A stretch of 64,000 bases of DNA from NCBI GenBank assembly GCA_035399845.1, contig DAOPJV010000002.1:62001-126000 (forward strand), in the 5' to 3' direction. The notes under the pieces were generated by a model. The model worked only from the letters and a program-made list of their open reading frames with translations. It was not told where the DNA came from and searched no databases. This DNA is from ECT2AJA-110-A sp035399845 (lineage in GTDB: Bacteria; Planctomycetota; Phycisphaerae; UBA1845; UTPLA1). How positions within the stretch are numbered: position 1 is the first letter of the stretch; each line of letters starts with the position of its first letter. Positions 33,665-42,424 of this stretch are shown here, piece by piece. The translations under genes were made by a program, and so were the position numbers.

Positions 33665-35365
33665 TTATCGCCTGGCGACCAGCAGGAGTTCCTGCAGCAG
33701 CTGGTCCGACGTTGAAACAACACGGGACGCCGCCGAGAACGCCGTCGACGACGTGATCAGGTTAATGAACTCGCGCGACAGGTCGACGTTGCTCAGTTCG
33801 AGCGACCCCGATGAGATCTTGCCCGCGCCCAGAACCAGCGGCGCCGTGATACGGGCCTCGCCGCTGTTGGGTCCGACAAAGTACGTGTTGTTGGATCGGG
33901 CAAGCAGACCTTCCGGATTGGCAAACGTCGCCAGGGAGATCTGCCCCAGCGTCTGGTTGAGACCGTTGCTGAAGGTGCCGAGGATCAGCCCGTCCTGACC
34001 GATGTTGTAGTCGATCAGGGTTCCCGTCGCGAAACCATCCTGGAAGCTCATGACGATGGCCGAGTCGTCGGTGTTCAGACCGCTGATTTTCGAGAAGTCG
34101 AACTGGATCGACAGCGGATCGATGGCGCCCGTATCGACGCGGTTGATGACGACGCCGTTCTGCGGCGCCTCCGTGTACTGGCCGTTGGCGTCGAATTCGA
34201 TCGTGCCGGTACCGATGACGAACTCCACGTCGGAGTCGTCGCCCGAGTTGGCGTAGAAGCGCCAGATGCTCTGGCCCGTCGTTCGCTCCTCGAGCACCAT
34301 TGTCAGGTCGACCGTGACCGGCGTTCCGAGCGTGTCATACACGATGAACGTCGTATGCGTGCTCTCGCCGTTGGCGGCCTGCGTCTCGTTGAACGTAAAA
34401 GGAATCTGCTCCACACCATTGCTGATGAGGGTTCCCGCCTGGATCGACAGGCTGTTCTGCGTGCCGGCGTTGCCGCGAATCTCCAGTCGGCCGTCGGCCG
34501 TGACTGTCGTTCCGGGATTGCCCGCGACGCCCGCCGTCGTGTCGACACCCGTCACTTCATCCATCCACGCGAGGAAGTCGCCGATCGTCGTCCCCGTGGT
34601 CCCGACGATGAACTGCTCGTTCGGGACGTCGCGACCGCCGCGCTTCACGCCGTCGACCGTGATGACATCGCCCACGTTGAGAATGGCCGGGCCGACGCCC
34701 GCCGTCGAGCGGATGTTCGTCAATGCCGTGGTCGGCCCCGTGATGTTGTCGAGCTGCAGGCCCGTCGTGGCGTCGTAGAGAATCTGCGACTGCAGGATGT
34801 TGCCCTGTGTCGCCACTTCGCCCGTCGAGTTCAGGGTTCCGTCGAGAACGGCTTCCCGCGTCGCCTTCGCCGTCGTGAGAACGCCGAGGGGAATCGAAAC
34901 ATCGCCGAGGGCGCCGGGAATCAGCTCGAAGTCGGAGTTGATGCCGTAACCCTGGACGAAAAAGCCGTCCGCCGAGATCAGCCGGTTGTCGGCGCTGAGC
35001 GTGAAGGAACCGTCCCGCGAGAAGACCTGCTCGTTTTCCGGCGTACGAAGAACGAAAAAGCCGTCGCCCTCGATCGCAAGATCGCTCGGAACGCCCGTCG
35101 TCTCGACGGCGCCGGGCAGAAACGATCGCTGAATCGCGCCGATGTTCACGCCGAGACCGATCTGGGCGGGGTTCGTGCCGCCCTGATTGTCGCCCGGTTT
35201 GGTACCGGCGCTGAGCGTGCGCGCGAACTGCGTCTGAAAGAGTGTGCGCGAGCCCTTGAAGCCCGTCGTATTGATGTTCGCGATGTTGTCACCGATGATG
35301 TCGAGCCGAAACTGGCTGGCATTCAATCCGGACAATCCTGTGTACAACGCTGACGTCAGACCCAT
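33665..35365 (-). CDS. flgE: Flagellar hook protein FlgE
   Basis: 566 residues. N-terminal rod-type helix (SALYTGLSGLNASQFRLD, then NIANINTTGFKGSR), the DLAIEGDGFFVL block, the outer domain (about 200-450), and the C-terminal helix NVDLSREFINLITSSTAFSA. Longer than Salmonella FlgE (403) because of an enlarged surface-exposed domain. Between flgD and flbD. Confidence 0.96.
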   Translation of the reverse strand: MGLTSALYTGLSGLNASQFRLDIIGDNIANINTTGFKGSRTLFQTQFARTLSAGTKPGDNQGGTNPAQIGLGVNIGAIQRSFLPGAVETTGVPSDLAIEGDGFFVLRTPENEQVFSRDGSFTLSADNRLISADGFFVQGYGINSDFELIPGALGDVSIPLGVLTTAKATREAVLDGTLNSTGEVATQGNILQSQILYDATTGLQLDNITGPTTALTNIRSTAGVGPAILNVGDVITVDGVKRGGRDVPNEQFIVGTTGTTIGDFLAWMDEVTGVDTTAGVAGNPGTTVTADGRLEIRGNAGTQNSLSIQAGTLISNGVEQIPFTFNETQAANGESTHTTFIVYDTLGTPVTVDLTMVLEERTTGQSIWRFYANSGDDSDVEFVIGTGTIEFDANGQYTEAPQNGVVINRVDTGAIDPLSIQFDFSKISGLNTDDSAIVMSFQDGFATGTLIDYNIGQDGLILGTFSNGLNQTLGQISLATFANPEGLLARSNNTYFVGPNSGEARITAPLVLGAGKISSGSLELSNVDLSREFINLITSSTAFSAASRVVSTSDQLLQELLLVARR

Positions 35366-35487
35366 CTTCTTAGCTCCACTTCCGGCGAAGTATCTACTCG
35401 TATCTGTTTATCCGGCGTCGGAATAACGCTTCCGATCGGCCGGAGTTCTTCAACAAAATCCATCACGCGACGAGAACGTCGCAACAA

Positions 35488-36279
35488 CTACGCGCCCGTC
35501 CGCACGCCAATGCCCGGCGAGAAAATGCTGTCCAGCAGTTCGCCCACGATGTTGGCGCCATCGCTGATCGCCTTCTCCAGCGCGTTCGGCCTGACGGCCG
35601 CCCGCTGCGCCCGAATGCGATTCAGCAGCTTGGCCGCGGCGTCGCGATCCGGCGCAGCGCTTCGCGCCGCGGCGCTGTTCGTATCCGTCGTATCGCCCGT
35701 TCCGCTGTCCCCCGTCGTCTCATCGACGCCGTCCGTCGTCGTCGTGTCGGCGCCGGCCGTCGTGTCCGTCGTCGCCGTCGAATCCCCTGAGGAGATCGAG
35801 GCGAGTTCCGCTTCCAGCTGGTCCAGGATCTCGGGCGGCAGGTTCTCGACGAGCGTCACTTCGCGGACACTCGCCGCAGGCAGCCGCTTGCCGTCGTGCA
35901 GATTCAGTACCGCGTTGCCATTGCCCTCGAAGGTCACGCCGATCACGAGACCGTCGATGTCCGTCGACGCGCCCGACGAGTCCGTCACGGTCCCCAGCAC
36001 GTAATTGCCGATCAGACTCGCCGTCGTCCCGAATCGCTGTTCGTTCGAGAGGGACTGCAGCGTCTTGGTCAGCGTCTGCGACTGCTCCATCTGCCGGATG
36101 TTCGACATCTGCTGCAGCAGCTGCTGGTTGTCCTTGGGATCGAGCGGATCCTGCGAGCGAAGCTCCTCGATCATCAGGCCGAAGAAATCCTCGGAACTGA
36201 TGTCATCGAAGCCGCGCGTCGTCGCCTTCTGACCCGCGATTGCTGCATTCGTCTGTGCTGTAATGCTGGCTGCGTCCAT
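35488..36279 (-). CDS. flgD: Flagellar hook capping protein FlgD
   Basis: 263 residues. The conserved N-terminal segment is FFGLMIEELRSQDPLDPKDN and QQMSNIRQMEQSQTL. The middle is a beta domain, then a Thr/Asp-rich tract (about 175-215) and an Arg-rich helical end. Required for hook polymerisation. ATG 36279 is used; the longer frame upstream only adds sequence overlapping fliK. Confidence 0.92.
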   Translation of the reverse strand: MDAASITAQTNAAIAGQKATTRGFDDISSEDFFGLMIEELRSQDPLDPKDNQQLLQQMSNIRQMEQSQTLTKTLQSLSNEQRFGTTASLIGNYVLGTVTDSSGASTDIDGLVIGVTFEGNGNAVLNLHDGKRLPAASVREVTLVENLPPEILDQLEAELASISSGDSTATTDTTAGADTTTTDGVDETTGDSGTGDTTDTNSAAARSAAPDRDAAAKLLNRIRAQRAAVRPNALEKAISDGANIVGELLDSIFSPGIGVRTGA

Positions 36280-36304
36280 CGCCTTGCCTTTCTCCTGATC
36301 AGGC

Positions 36305-38047
36305 CTACGCAACGAGGTTGACCGCGCCGGGGGCGAATCCATACCCCCCGACGTCGCGATCCGTTACGCCCTGTGTTGTGTCGTTCTGAAGTTCGTTGAT
36401 GGCGTCGACCGTGTCGGCCCCGCCCTGCCACTCCGAGCGTTGCCACGAGGAATCATTGCGATCCTGCGCGTCGCGCGGCAGTTGATAATCGGCGTCCTGT
36501 GGCGCCGACTGATCGTAATGTTGCTGCGAATTCTCATGTCGATCGGACGTCGCCGAATTCTCCGGCGTCTTCGTCACGACATCGGCGCGCTCCACGCGAA
36601 TCCCGTGCGCCGAGAGCGCCTCACGAAGATCGTTCAGCTTCGATTCGATCAGTTTCGACGTTTGTCTGGATTGCGTGTCGACCTGAATCGACAGACCTTC
36701 GTGCTGCAGATTCAGCTGAATGCGAACCGTTCCCAGCGAGGGTGGATCCAGTCGCAGAGTCGCCTGATATCGACCCGGCACGCCGGAGGCGTTCAGTTCA
36801 CGCACGAGATTGTCGACGCCGCCACTCCTGTCGGCGCCATTGGTCAGCAGGTCGCTGACGATCGTGTTCGCCGCCGCGCCGGCGGTGGAGGGCGCCGCCA
36901 CGTTCGTTGTCGTGGCGCCAGTCCCGCCCGACGGCGTATGGGAGATCGCCCCGCTCGCGCCGGGATTTTCCGAAATCAGGAAACGCAGCGCGGAGACGGC
37001 CGCCGAGTCGCCGACACCCGTCCGGATGGACGCCGTGTCCGTCGCGGCGGACGACGCGCCGCCCGGGCCGCTCGCCGCCTCAAGTCGCGCCGCGAACACG
37101 CCCGGCTTTGCCGTCGACGACGTTGTCGCCTCGCGCTTCAGACTGTTGCGAACCGGGGACTCCGAACGACTCCCCGCGAGGCCCGCGTCGTCCTTCGCGG
37201 ACTGCTTCGGCGCCGCTTTCGTCGCGCCTTCATTCGCCGGATCGACGCGGCGCGATTCCAGCGCGTCTCGCACGAGCCGCTGATGCACGCTTTCGCGCGG
37301 TACGACGTTTTCGACATCTTTGCCCGTGTCACTGACCGCGGCGCGTGCGGCTCGTTCGACCGTCGTCCCCCGCGCGTCTTCGGCGACGCGATCGGACGTG
37401 TTCTCGCCGGATTCGTTCGGCTGAACCGGACGCGTCGCGACCGAGTCGTCGGCGTCGGTGTCGACGGATGACTCAATCGGCTGGGCGGCCGCTTCCCGGA
37501 GCGCCGCATTCGCCCTGCTCTCGATGTCGGCGGACGTCGCGTCGGTATCTGTCGTCGAGACAGCTGTCTCGGCGGTCGTGTTAAGTGGGTTGTCGTTCGC
37601 GCCGGCCTGGGCGTCGCCCGGCGTTGTCGATGCGATCGGCGTCGCTGAGGCGCCCGCGTCCTTCTTCTCGGCGAATGCGTTCGCAATGGCCGACGGCGCG
37701 TCAACGCTCGCTTCAACGCCATCCGCGCTCGTGGACGTCACGTCGCTCGATGCGACCTGCGGCGCGTCGACAACGATTGTCTGCGCGACGGCGGCCTGGA
37801 CCGCGGCCTCGGAAGACGCGTCGAGTGTCTCCGGCTCGCGATCGTCATCGTCGGACGACGCCTGCGACGCGGACGGTTCATCGCGCTTCTCGACTTCGTC
37901 GCCCTGGCGCGCATCCTCCGCGCCGTGCGCCTCCTCGAGATAATCTTCGAAGCGATGATCGTCCGCGGCAGCCTTGCGTGACTGCGCGGCGAGTGAATCA
38001 GTTGTCTGCGGCCGAAATACTTCCGCCGCGATCGATGCCGGACCCAT
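36305..38047 (-). CDS. fliK: Flagellar hook-length control protein FliK
   Basis: 580 residues. A long Ala/Asp/Ser/Thr-rich, probably extended N-terminal ruler (about 1-440), then the conserved C-terminal domain with YQATLRLDPPSLGTVRIQL and the LNDLREALSAHGIRVERADV helix. FliK measures the hook and triggers FlhB switching. ATG 38047 has GGAG 8 bp upstream; the GTG at 38053 is too close to it. Confidence 0.9.
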   Translation of the reverse strand: MGPASIAAEVFRPQTTDSLAAQSRKAAADDHRFEDYLEEAHGAEDARQGDEVEKRDEPSASQASSDDDDREPETLDASSEAAVQAAVAQTIVVDAPQVASSDVTSTSADGVEASVDAPSAIANAFAEKKDAGASATPIASTTPGDAQAGANDNPLNTTAETAVSTTDTDATSADIESRANAALREAAAQPIESSVDTDADDSVATRPVQPNESGENTSDRVAEDARGTTVERAARAAVSDTGKDVENVVPRESVHQRLVRDALESRRVDPANEGATKAAPKQSAKDDAGLAGSRSESPVRNSLKREATTSSTAKPGVFAARLEAASGPGGASSAATDTASIRTGVGDSAAVSALRFLISENPGASGAISHTPSGGTGATTTNVAAPSTAGAAANTIVSDLLTNGADRSGGVDNLVRELNASGVPGRYQATLRLDPPSLGTVRIQLNLQHEGLSIQVDTQSRQTSKLIESKLNDLREALSAHGIRVERADVVTKTPENSATSDRHENSQQHYDQSAPQDADYQLPRDAQDRNDSSWQRSEWQGGADTVDAINELQNDTTQGVTDRDVGGYGFAPGAVNLVA

Positions 38048-38070
38048 GCGCACGTCTCCAGATCTGGAGA

Positions 38071-38730
38071 TCAGTTCGCGCCCAGGTCCTCCGCCTGTGC
38101 CACGCTGCTTTCATGAAATTGCTCCAGGATGCGCCCTATCCACTGGCGCTCCTCCGTCGACTTACACTGTTTGACGATCTTCGTGCGTTTCCGCTCGTCC
38201 ATCGCCAGAAGAATGCGAACGACATCCGCGTCGTCCTTCTGCCGCAGCAGGGGCAACGCCGTCTTGGCGTCAACACTGCTGAGGGTATCGATCTCCGCCT
38301 GGAGACCGCTGGAGCCGGCTTCCATCGCCAGCTTTTCCTGTTCACTTTCGAATCGCTTCTGCTCCGCTTCCAGCGCTTCCTGCTGGCGAACGACTTCGAG
38401 CCACTTCGATTCGAGCAGCGCAAAAGAGTCGCGAAGTTCGCGGTCGCGCCGTTCGAGCTCGATGCGATAACGCTCTTCGGCCTCGTCGTTGCGCTGAATC
38501 ATGCCGTCGATGCGCTGCGCCGCGCCGGTTACATTTGTCGCAACGGCCGCGCCTGTCGCGGGCTGCGTCGTCGGCGCCTGCGATTCCTCTTCGCCCGTCA
38601 GCGCCCTGGCCGCCGCGCGAACGCGCTCCGGTTCGAGCCAGCCCTTGTTGTAGGCGTACGCGCCCAGCCCCACGAATCCCAACGCGTGGATGACTGCAAG
38701 CATCGCCAGGACTGACACGAACTCTCTCAC
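38071..38730 (-). CDS. MotE-like flagellar protein with coiled coil
   Basis: 219 residues. N-terminal hydrophobic helix (about 8-27), a coiled coil (about 75-150, Glu/Arg/Gln rich), and a C-terminal MgtE-N-like helical domain (DAKTALPLLRQKDDADVVRI, LLAMDERKRTKIV). This layout matches MotE, the MotC chaperone of alpha-proteobacteria, and FliJ-linked proteins in flagellar operons. ATG 38730 overlaps the fliJ stop (ATGA). Confidence 0.72.
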   Translation of the reverse strand: MREFVSVLAMLAVIHALGFVGLGAYAYNKGWLEPERVRAAARALTGEEESQAPTTQPATGAAVATNVTGAAQRIDGMIQRNDEAEERYRIELERRDRELRDSFALLESKWLEVVRQQEALEAEQKRFESEQEKLAMEAGSSGLQAEIDTLSSVDAKTALPLLRQKDDADVVRILLAMDERKRTKIVKQCKSTEERQWIGRILEQFHESSVAQAEDLGAN

Positions 38731-39200
38731 TGCGCGTCACTCTCCTCGTCGATCCGCGCGTGGGCGAATCGCAGGACGTTCATCTCATCCATCGCCGACT
38801 GTTCGAGCCGGCGCTGCTCCTCGAAGTACCTGTCCAGTCGGCGTTCCTTCAGCCGCGCGAGCACCTTGCGATTCTTCGACGCGTCCGCCAGCTGCGTGCG
38901 TTCGGCCGCGAGGATTGCCCGCTGCGTTCGCATCTCCGCTTCCGCCTGGAGAATGCCCTGCCGGAGTCGCGTCACCCAGTGTCGGCTGAGTCGCAGTTCG
39001 TCCAGATTCAGCGTCGATTCGCCGAGCATCAGGCGCGATCGCTCTGTCTGCTGTTCGATCCGGCTCTGCAGCGCTTCCTGACGCTGCTCCAGGTCGCGAA
39101 TCTGGCCGATGCGAAGCGCAACGGCGCGCTTGGCCTCGTCCTCTTTCTGACGACGGAGTTTGAGCAGCGTTTCGAATCGGAATACGTCGCCTGTCGCCAT
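38727..39200 (-). CDS. fliJ: Flagellar export chaperone FliJ
   Basis: 157 residues, nearly all helical coiled coil (RFETLLKLRRQKEDEAKRAV at the start). FliJ binds the FliI ATPase and FlhA. Its ATG (39200) follows the fliI stop with no spacer (TAAATG). Identification rests on length, coiled coil and position between fliI and motE/fliK. Confidence 0.85.
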   Translation of the reverse strand: MATGDVFRFETLLKLRRQKEDEAKRAVALRIGQIRDLEQRQEALQSRIEQQTERSRLMLGESTLNLDELRLSRHWVTRLRQGILQAEAEMRTQRAILAAERTQLADASKNRKVLARLKERRLDRYFEEQRRLEQSAMDEMNVLRFAHARIDEESDAQ

Positions 39201-40598
39201 TTACCTTCGACCTCCTGTCGTCGCCGATTTCGCCGGCTGCGCCGACGCCGGATCCTTCTTCGCCTCGGCGCGCTTCTGTTCAAAGGCGGCCATGCGCTCG
39301 GCCAGGCTTCGCACAGCGGCGATCGATGTCTCCACATCGAACCCTTCCGTCATCCCCTGCCGCAGAAACGTCTCGATCGGCGTTCGCATCTCGATCGCCA
39401 GGTCGTACTCCGCGTTCGTCCCTTTCGGATAGGCCCCGATGTTGACAAGATCCTCGATCTCGTCCCACACGGCCATCGTGCGCCGCACCTTCTGAACGGC
39501 GGCGCGATGCGCGTCCGTCGTCACATCCGGCATGACGCGGCTGATGCTCTGAAGCACATCGACCGCCGGGAACTGCCCGCGATTCGCCAGGCGACGCGAA
39601 AGAACAATGTGTCCGTCGAGCGTGCCGCGGACCGCGTCGGCGATCGGATCATTCAGGTCGTCGCCTTCCACAAGAACCGTATAGATCCCCGTGATCGAGC
39701 CCTGTTCCGAACGACCGCTGCGCTCCAGCAGCCTCGGAATCGCGCCAAACACGCTGGGCGGATATCCCTTCGTCGCCGGGGGTTCGCCCGCGGCCAGTCC
39801 GATCTGTCGCGCGGCCATCGCCATGCGCGTGACGGAGTCCGTCAGCAGCAGGACGTTCGCGCCGCGATCGCGGAAATACTCGGCGATCGTCGTCGCCGTG
39901 AAACACGCCCGCATCCGCTGCGGCGGAGATCGATCCGACGTGCTGACAACAAGCACGGATCGCTTTCGCCCTTCTTCGCCCAGATCCTTCTCAATGAAAT
40001 CCCGGACTTCGCGACCGCGCTCGCCGACCAGCGCGATGACGGCCACATCCGCCGACGTGTAACGCGCCATCATGCCGAGCAGGACGCTCTTGCCGACACC
40101 CGTTCCCGAGAAGATGCCCACGCGCTGTCCGCCGCCGATCGTCAGCATCGAATTGATCGAGCGAATCCCGACGGAGATCGGCGACGCGATTCTCGGGCGA
40201 CGCATGGCGTCCGGCGGATCGCGATGGAGTTCGTACATCGCATCGGCCGCCGGGGCGGGCCGATCGTCCATCGGTCGCGCCATCGCATCGACGACGCGCC
40301 CCAGCAGACCGGGCCCGACGGGTATCGTCTGTCGCTGCGTGACGCGCCGCACACGCTGTCCCTTTGTCAGACCGCCGGCGTCGTCGAGCGGCATCAGCAG
40401 CGTTTCATCCTTGCGGAAGCCGATCACCTCGGCGGGCACGCTGCGACCGAAGCCGACATCGATCTCGCAGTAGGCGCCAACGCTCGCGGGCAGTCCGACC
40501 GCGTGGATCGTCAGTCCCGCGACACTGCGCACGCGGCCCGTCACGCCGAGTGTATCGACGCAGCGAACCGTCTGGATGGCGTCCAACAGCGCCGTCAT
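39201..40598 (-). CDS. fliI: Flagellum-specific ATPase FliI
   Basis: 465 residues. Walker A GTGVGKS, catalytic GERGREVRDF, Walker B VLLLTDSVTRMAMA, and the FliI-type GEPPATKGYPPSVF loop. Energises substrate unloading at the export gate. ATG 40598 overlaps the fliH stop (ATGA). Confidence 0.97.
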   Translation of the reverse strand: MTALLDAIQTVRCVDTLGVTGRVRSVAGLTIHAVGLPASVGAYCEIDVGFGRSVPAEVIGFRKDETLLMPLDDAGGLTKGQRVRRVTQRQTIPVGPGLLGRVVDAMARPMDDRPAPAADAMYELHRDPPDAMRRPRIASPISVGIRSINSMLTIGGGQRVGIFSGTGVGKSVLLGMMARYTSADVAVIALVGERGREVRDFIEKDLGEEGRKRSVLVVSTSDRSPPQRMRACFTATTIAEYFRDRGANVLLLTDSVTRMAMAARQIGLAAGEPPATKGYPPSVFGAIPRLLERSGRSEQGSITGIYTVLVEGDDLNDPIADAVRGTLDGHIVLSRRLANRGQFPAVDVLQSISRVMPDVTTDAHRAAVQKVRRTMAVWDEIEDLVNIGAYPKGTNAEYDLAIEMRTPIETFLRQGMTEGFDVETSIAAVRSLAERMAAFEQKRAEAKKDPASAQPAKSATTGGRR

Positions 40599-41338
40599 GA
40601 TCCGAGATTCAGCTCCTCGGTTCGCTCGCGCCATCGCGCGGCGAGCTCACTGGCAATCTGATCGATGCGCGACGTCACGTTCGCATCAACCGTCGTATCC
40701 GCCGTTTCGACAATCACGCCGCCGCGATCGATGGCCGCGTCCTCCACGACGCGCACATGCCGGCCGTCCACGCCGCGCTGCGAGCGCGTGTCCACAAACG
40801 CGTCCATCAGCGACGCGTCCTCCGGATGCACACGGATCGCGACATCCGTCGCCGAGCGGACGCAGGCCAGCGCCTCTTCGACGGCCTGCCGCGAGATCTC
40901 CGCCGCAAACTCATCCGACGCCGTCAGCCTTTCACACAGCCGCCTTGCGATGGCGACGCCGAGCAGCACGACATCCTGTCGCGACTGCGCGAAGAACCGC
41001 TCCCGCTTCTCAACGAACTGCGAGATCAGCTCGACCATCATCGAAACCAGCTTCTTCTGATCCTCGGCGAAGCGCTTCCTCGCGTCGGCGAGCGCCGCCT
41101 CGTGTCCTTCCCTGCGGCCGGTCTCCATGCCTTCCGCAAATCCCTGACGTCGGGACTGTTCATGGATGGCGGATTTGTTTCGCTCCGCATCGGCGACGGC
41201 CTCGGCGATGATCTCGTCCGCCCGCGCCCGCGCCTCGGCGAGATAGGACTCCGCCTCGCGATGGATGTCGCGAAGGCTCACGCCGGCGAGCCCCGCCGCC
41301 GCCATGCGCTGTGATCCGGCCTTGATCAGCGAGCTCAT
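40595..41338 (-). CDS. fliH: FliH, FliI-ATPase regulator
   Basis: 247 residues. Long Ala/Arg/Glu-rich coiled coil (about 25-130) then a globular C-terminal half with SQFVEKRERFFAQSRQDVVL, RLCERLTASDEFAAEISRQA and VRVVEDAAIDRGGVIVETAD; the last is the typical FliH/YscL end (D-xx-L-xxGG-xxxE). It links FliI to the C-ring. Overlaps fliG by ATGA. Confidence 0.93.
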   Translation of the reverse strand: MSSLIKAGSQRMAAAGLAGVSLRDIHREAESYLAEARARADEIIAEAVADAERNKSAIHEQSRRQGFAEGMETGRREGHEAALADARKRFAEDQKKLVSMMVELISQFVEKRERFFAQSRQDVVLLGVAIARRLCERLTASDEFAAEISRQAVEEALACVRSATDVAIRVHPEDASLMDAFVDTRSQRGVDGRHVRVVEDAAIDRGGVIVETADTTVDANVTSRIDQIASELAARWRERTEELNLGS

Positions 41339-42372
41339 ACAATCAACTCCGAATCCCCGCCGCGGCCGGCAATGATGATTTCACCGGACTCCTCAAGCCG
41401 CCGCACGATTTCGACAATCTTCTGCTGGGCCATCTCGACGTCGTTGAGTCGGACGGGGCCCATATATTCCATTTCTTCCTTGATGTTCTGCGCCGCGCGT
41501 TCGGACATGTTGTTGAAGATCTTCTCTTTGAGTTCTTCCGACGCCGTGCGCAACGCGAGCACCAGGTCCGCCGTTTCGACTTCCTTGAGGAAGGCCTGCA
41601 CGCCGCGATCGTTGACGAGCAGGATGTCCTCGAAGACGAACATCAGGCGGCGAATCTCCTCGACGAGCTCGGGATCCTCCTGCTCGAGCGATTCAAGGAT
41701 CCCCTTCTCCGTCGTGCGATCCGTCAGGTTGAGAATCGACGCGACGGATTCGACGCCGCCGACACGCTGCAGACCGTCGGCCATGACACCGCTGAGGCGC
41801 TGTTCGAGACTGTGCTCGACTTCCTTGATGACCTCCGGGCTCGTCTGCTCCATTCGCGAAATGCGACTGATGACTTCCACCTTCTTCTCATCCTGCAGGC
41901 CGCTGAGCAGTTCGCTCGCCTTTTCGGGTGTCAGGTGGGACAGAATCAGCGCGATCGTCTGCGGATGCTCGTCGATGATGAACGTCAGCAGGCTCTCCGT
42001 CTCGGCCTTCTGCAGAAAGTTGAATGGCTTGGAGTAGAACTGGCGCTCGATCTGTTCGATGATCCGACTCGCCTCCTGTTCCGGAAGCGACTCGCTCAAC
42101 AGCGCCTTGGCGTACTGCAGACCGCCGGCTTCGGAGTAGGCGTGGGCCAGCGCCAGGGAGTGGAACTCGGAAACAACGCGTTCGCGCTCCTCGAAGGGAA
42201 CGCGACCCAGGTGCGCGATTTCCCGGGAGACGGCTTCGACGGAACTCTCGTCGAGCTGCTTCATGATCTCGCGCGCCGCATGCCGTTCGAGACTGACGAG
42301 CAGAATCGCCGTCTTGCGGATGCCGGAGATCTTCGTCTCGCCCGCGGGTTTTTCCTTGGTCGCCGTTGCCAT
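41335..42372 (-). CDS. fliG: Flagellar motor switch protein FliG
   Basis: 345 residues. Armadillo-type repeats with EHPQTIALILSHLTPEKASE, the hinge region, and the C-terminal torque domain with LVLALRTASEELKEKIFNNM, carrying the charged residues that face the stator. Receives MotA/B torque and contacts FliF and the switch complex. Start overlaps the next gene fliH (ATGA). Confidence 0.97.
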   Translation of the reverse strand: MATATKEKPAGETKISGIRKTAILLVSLERHAAREIMKQLDESSVEAVSREIAHLGRVPFEERERVVSEFHSLALAHAYSEAGGLQYAKALLSESLPEQEASRIIEQIERQFYSKPFNFLQKAETESLLTFIIDEHPQTIALILSHLTPEKASELLSGLQDEKKVEVISRISRMEQTSPEVIKEVEHSLEQRLSGVMADGLQRVGGVESVASILNLTDRTTEKGILESLEQEDPELVEEIRRLMFVFEDILLVNDRGVQAFLKEVETADLVLALRTASEELKEKIFNNMSERAAQNIKEEMEYMGPVRLNDVEMAQQKIVEIVRRLEESGEIIIAGRGGDSELIV

Positions 42373-42424
42373 AAAGCCGTCGTGACACTACCGCGGCGCT
42401 TCCCGCGCCGCGGCCGTCGTCGAA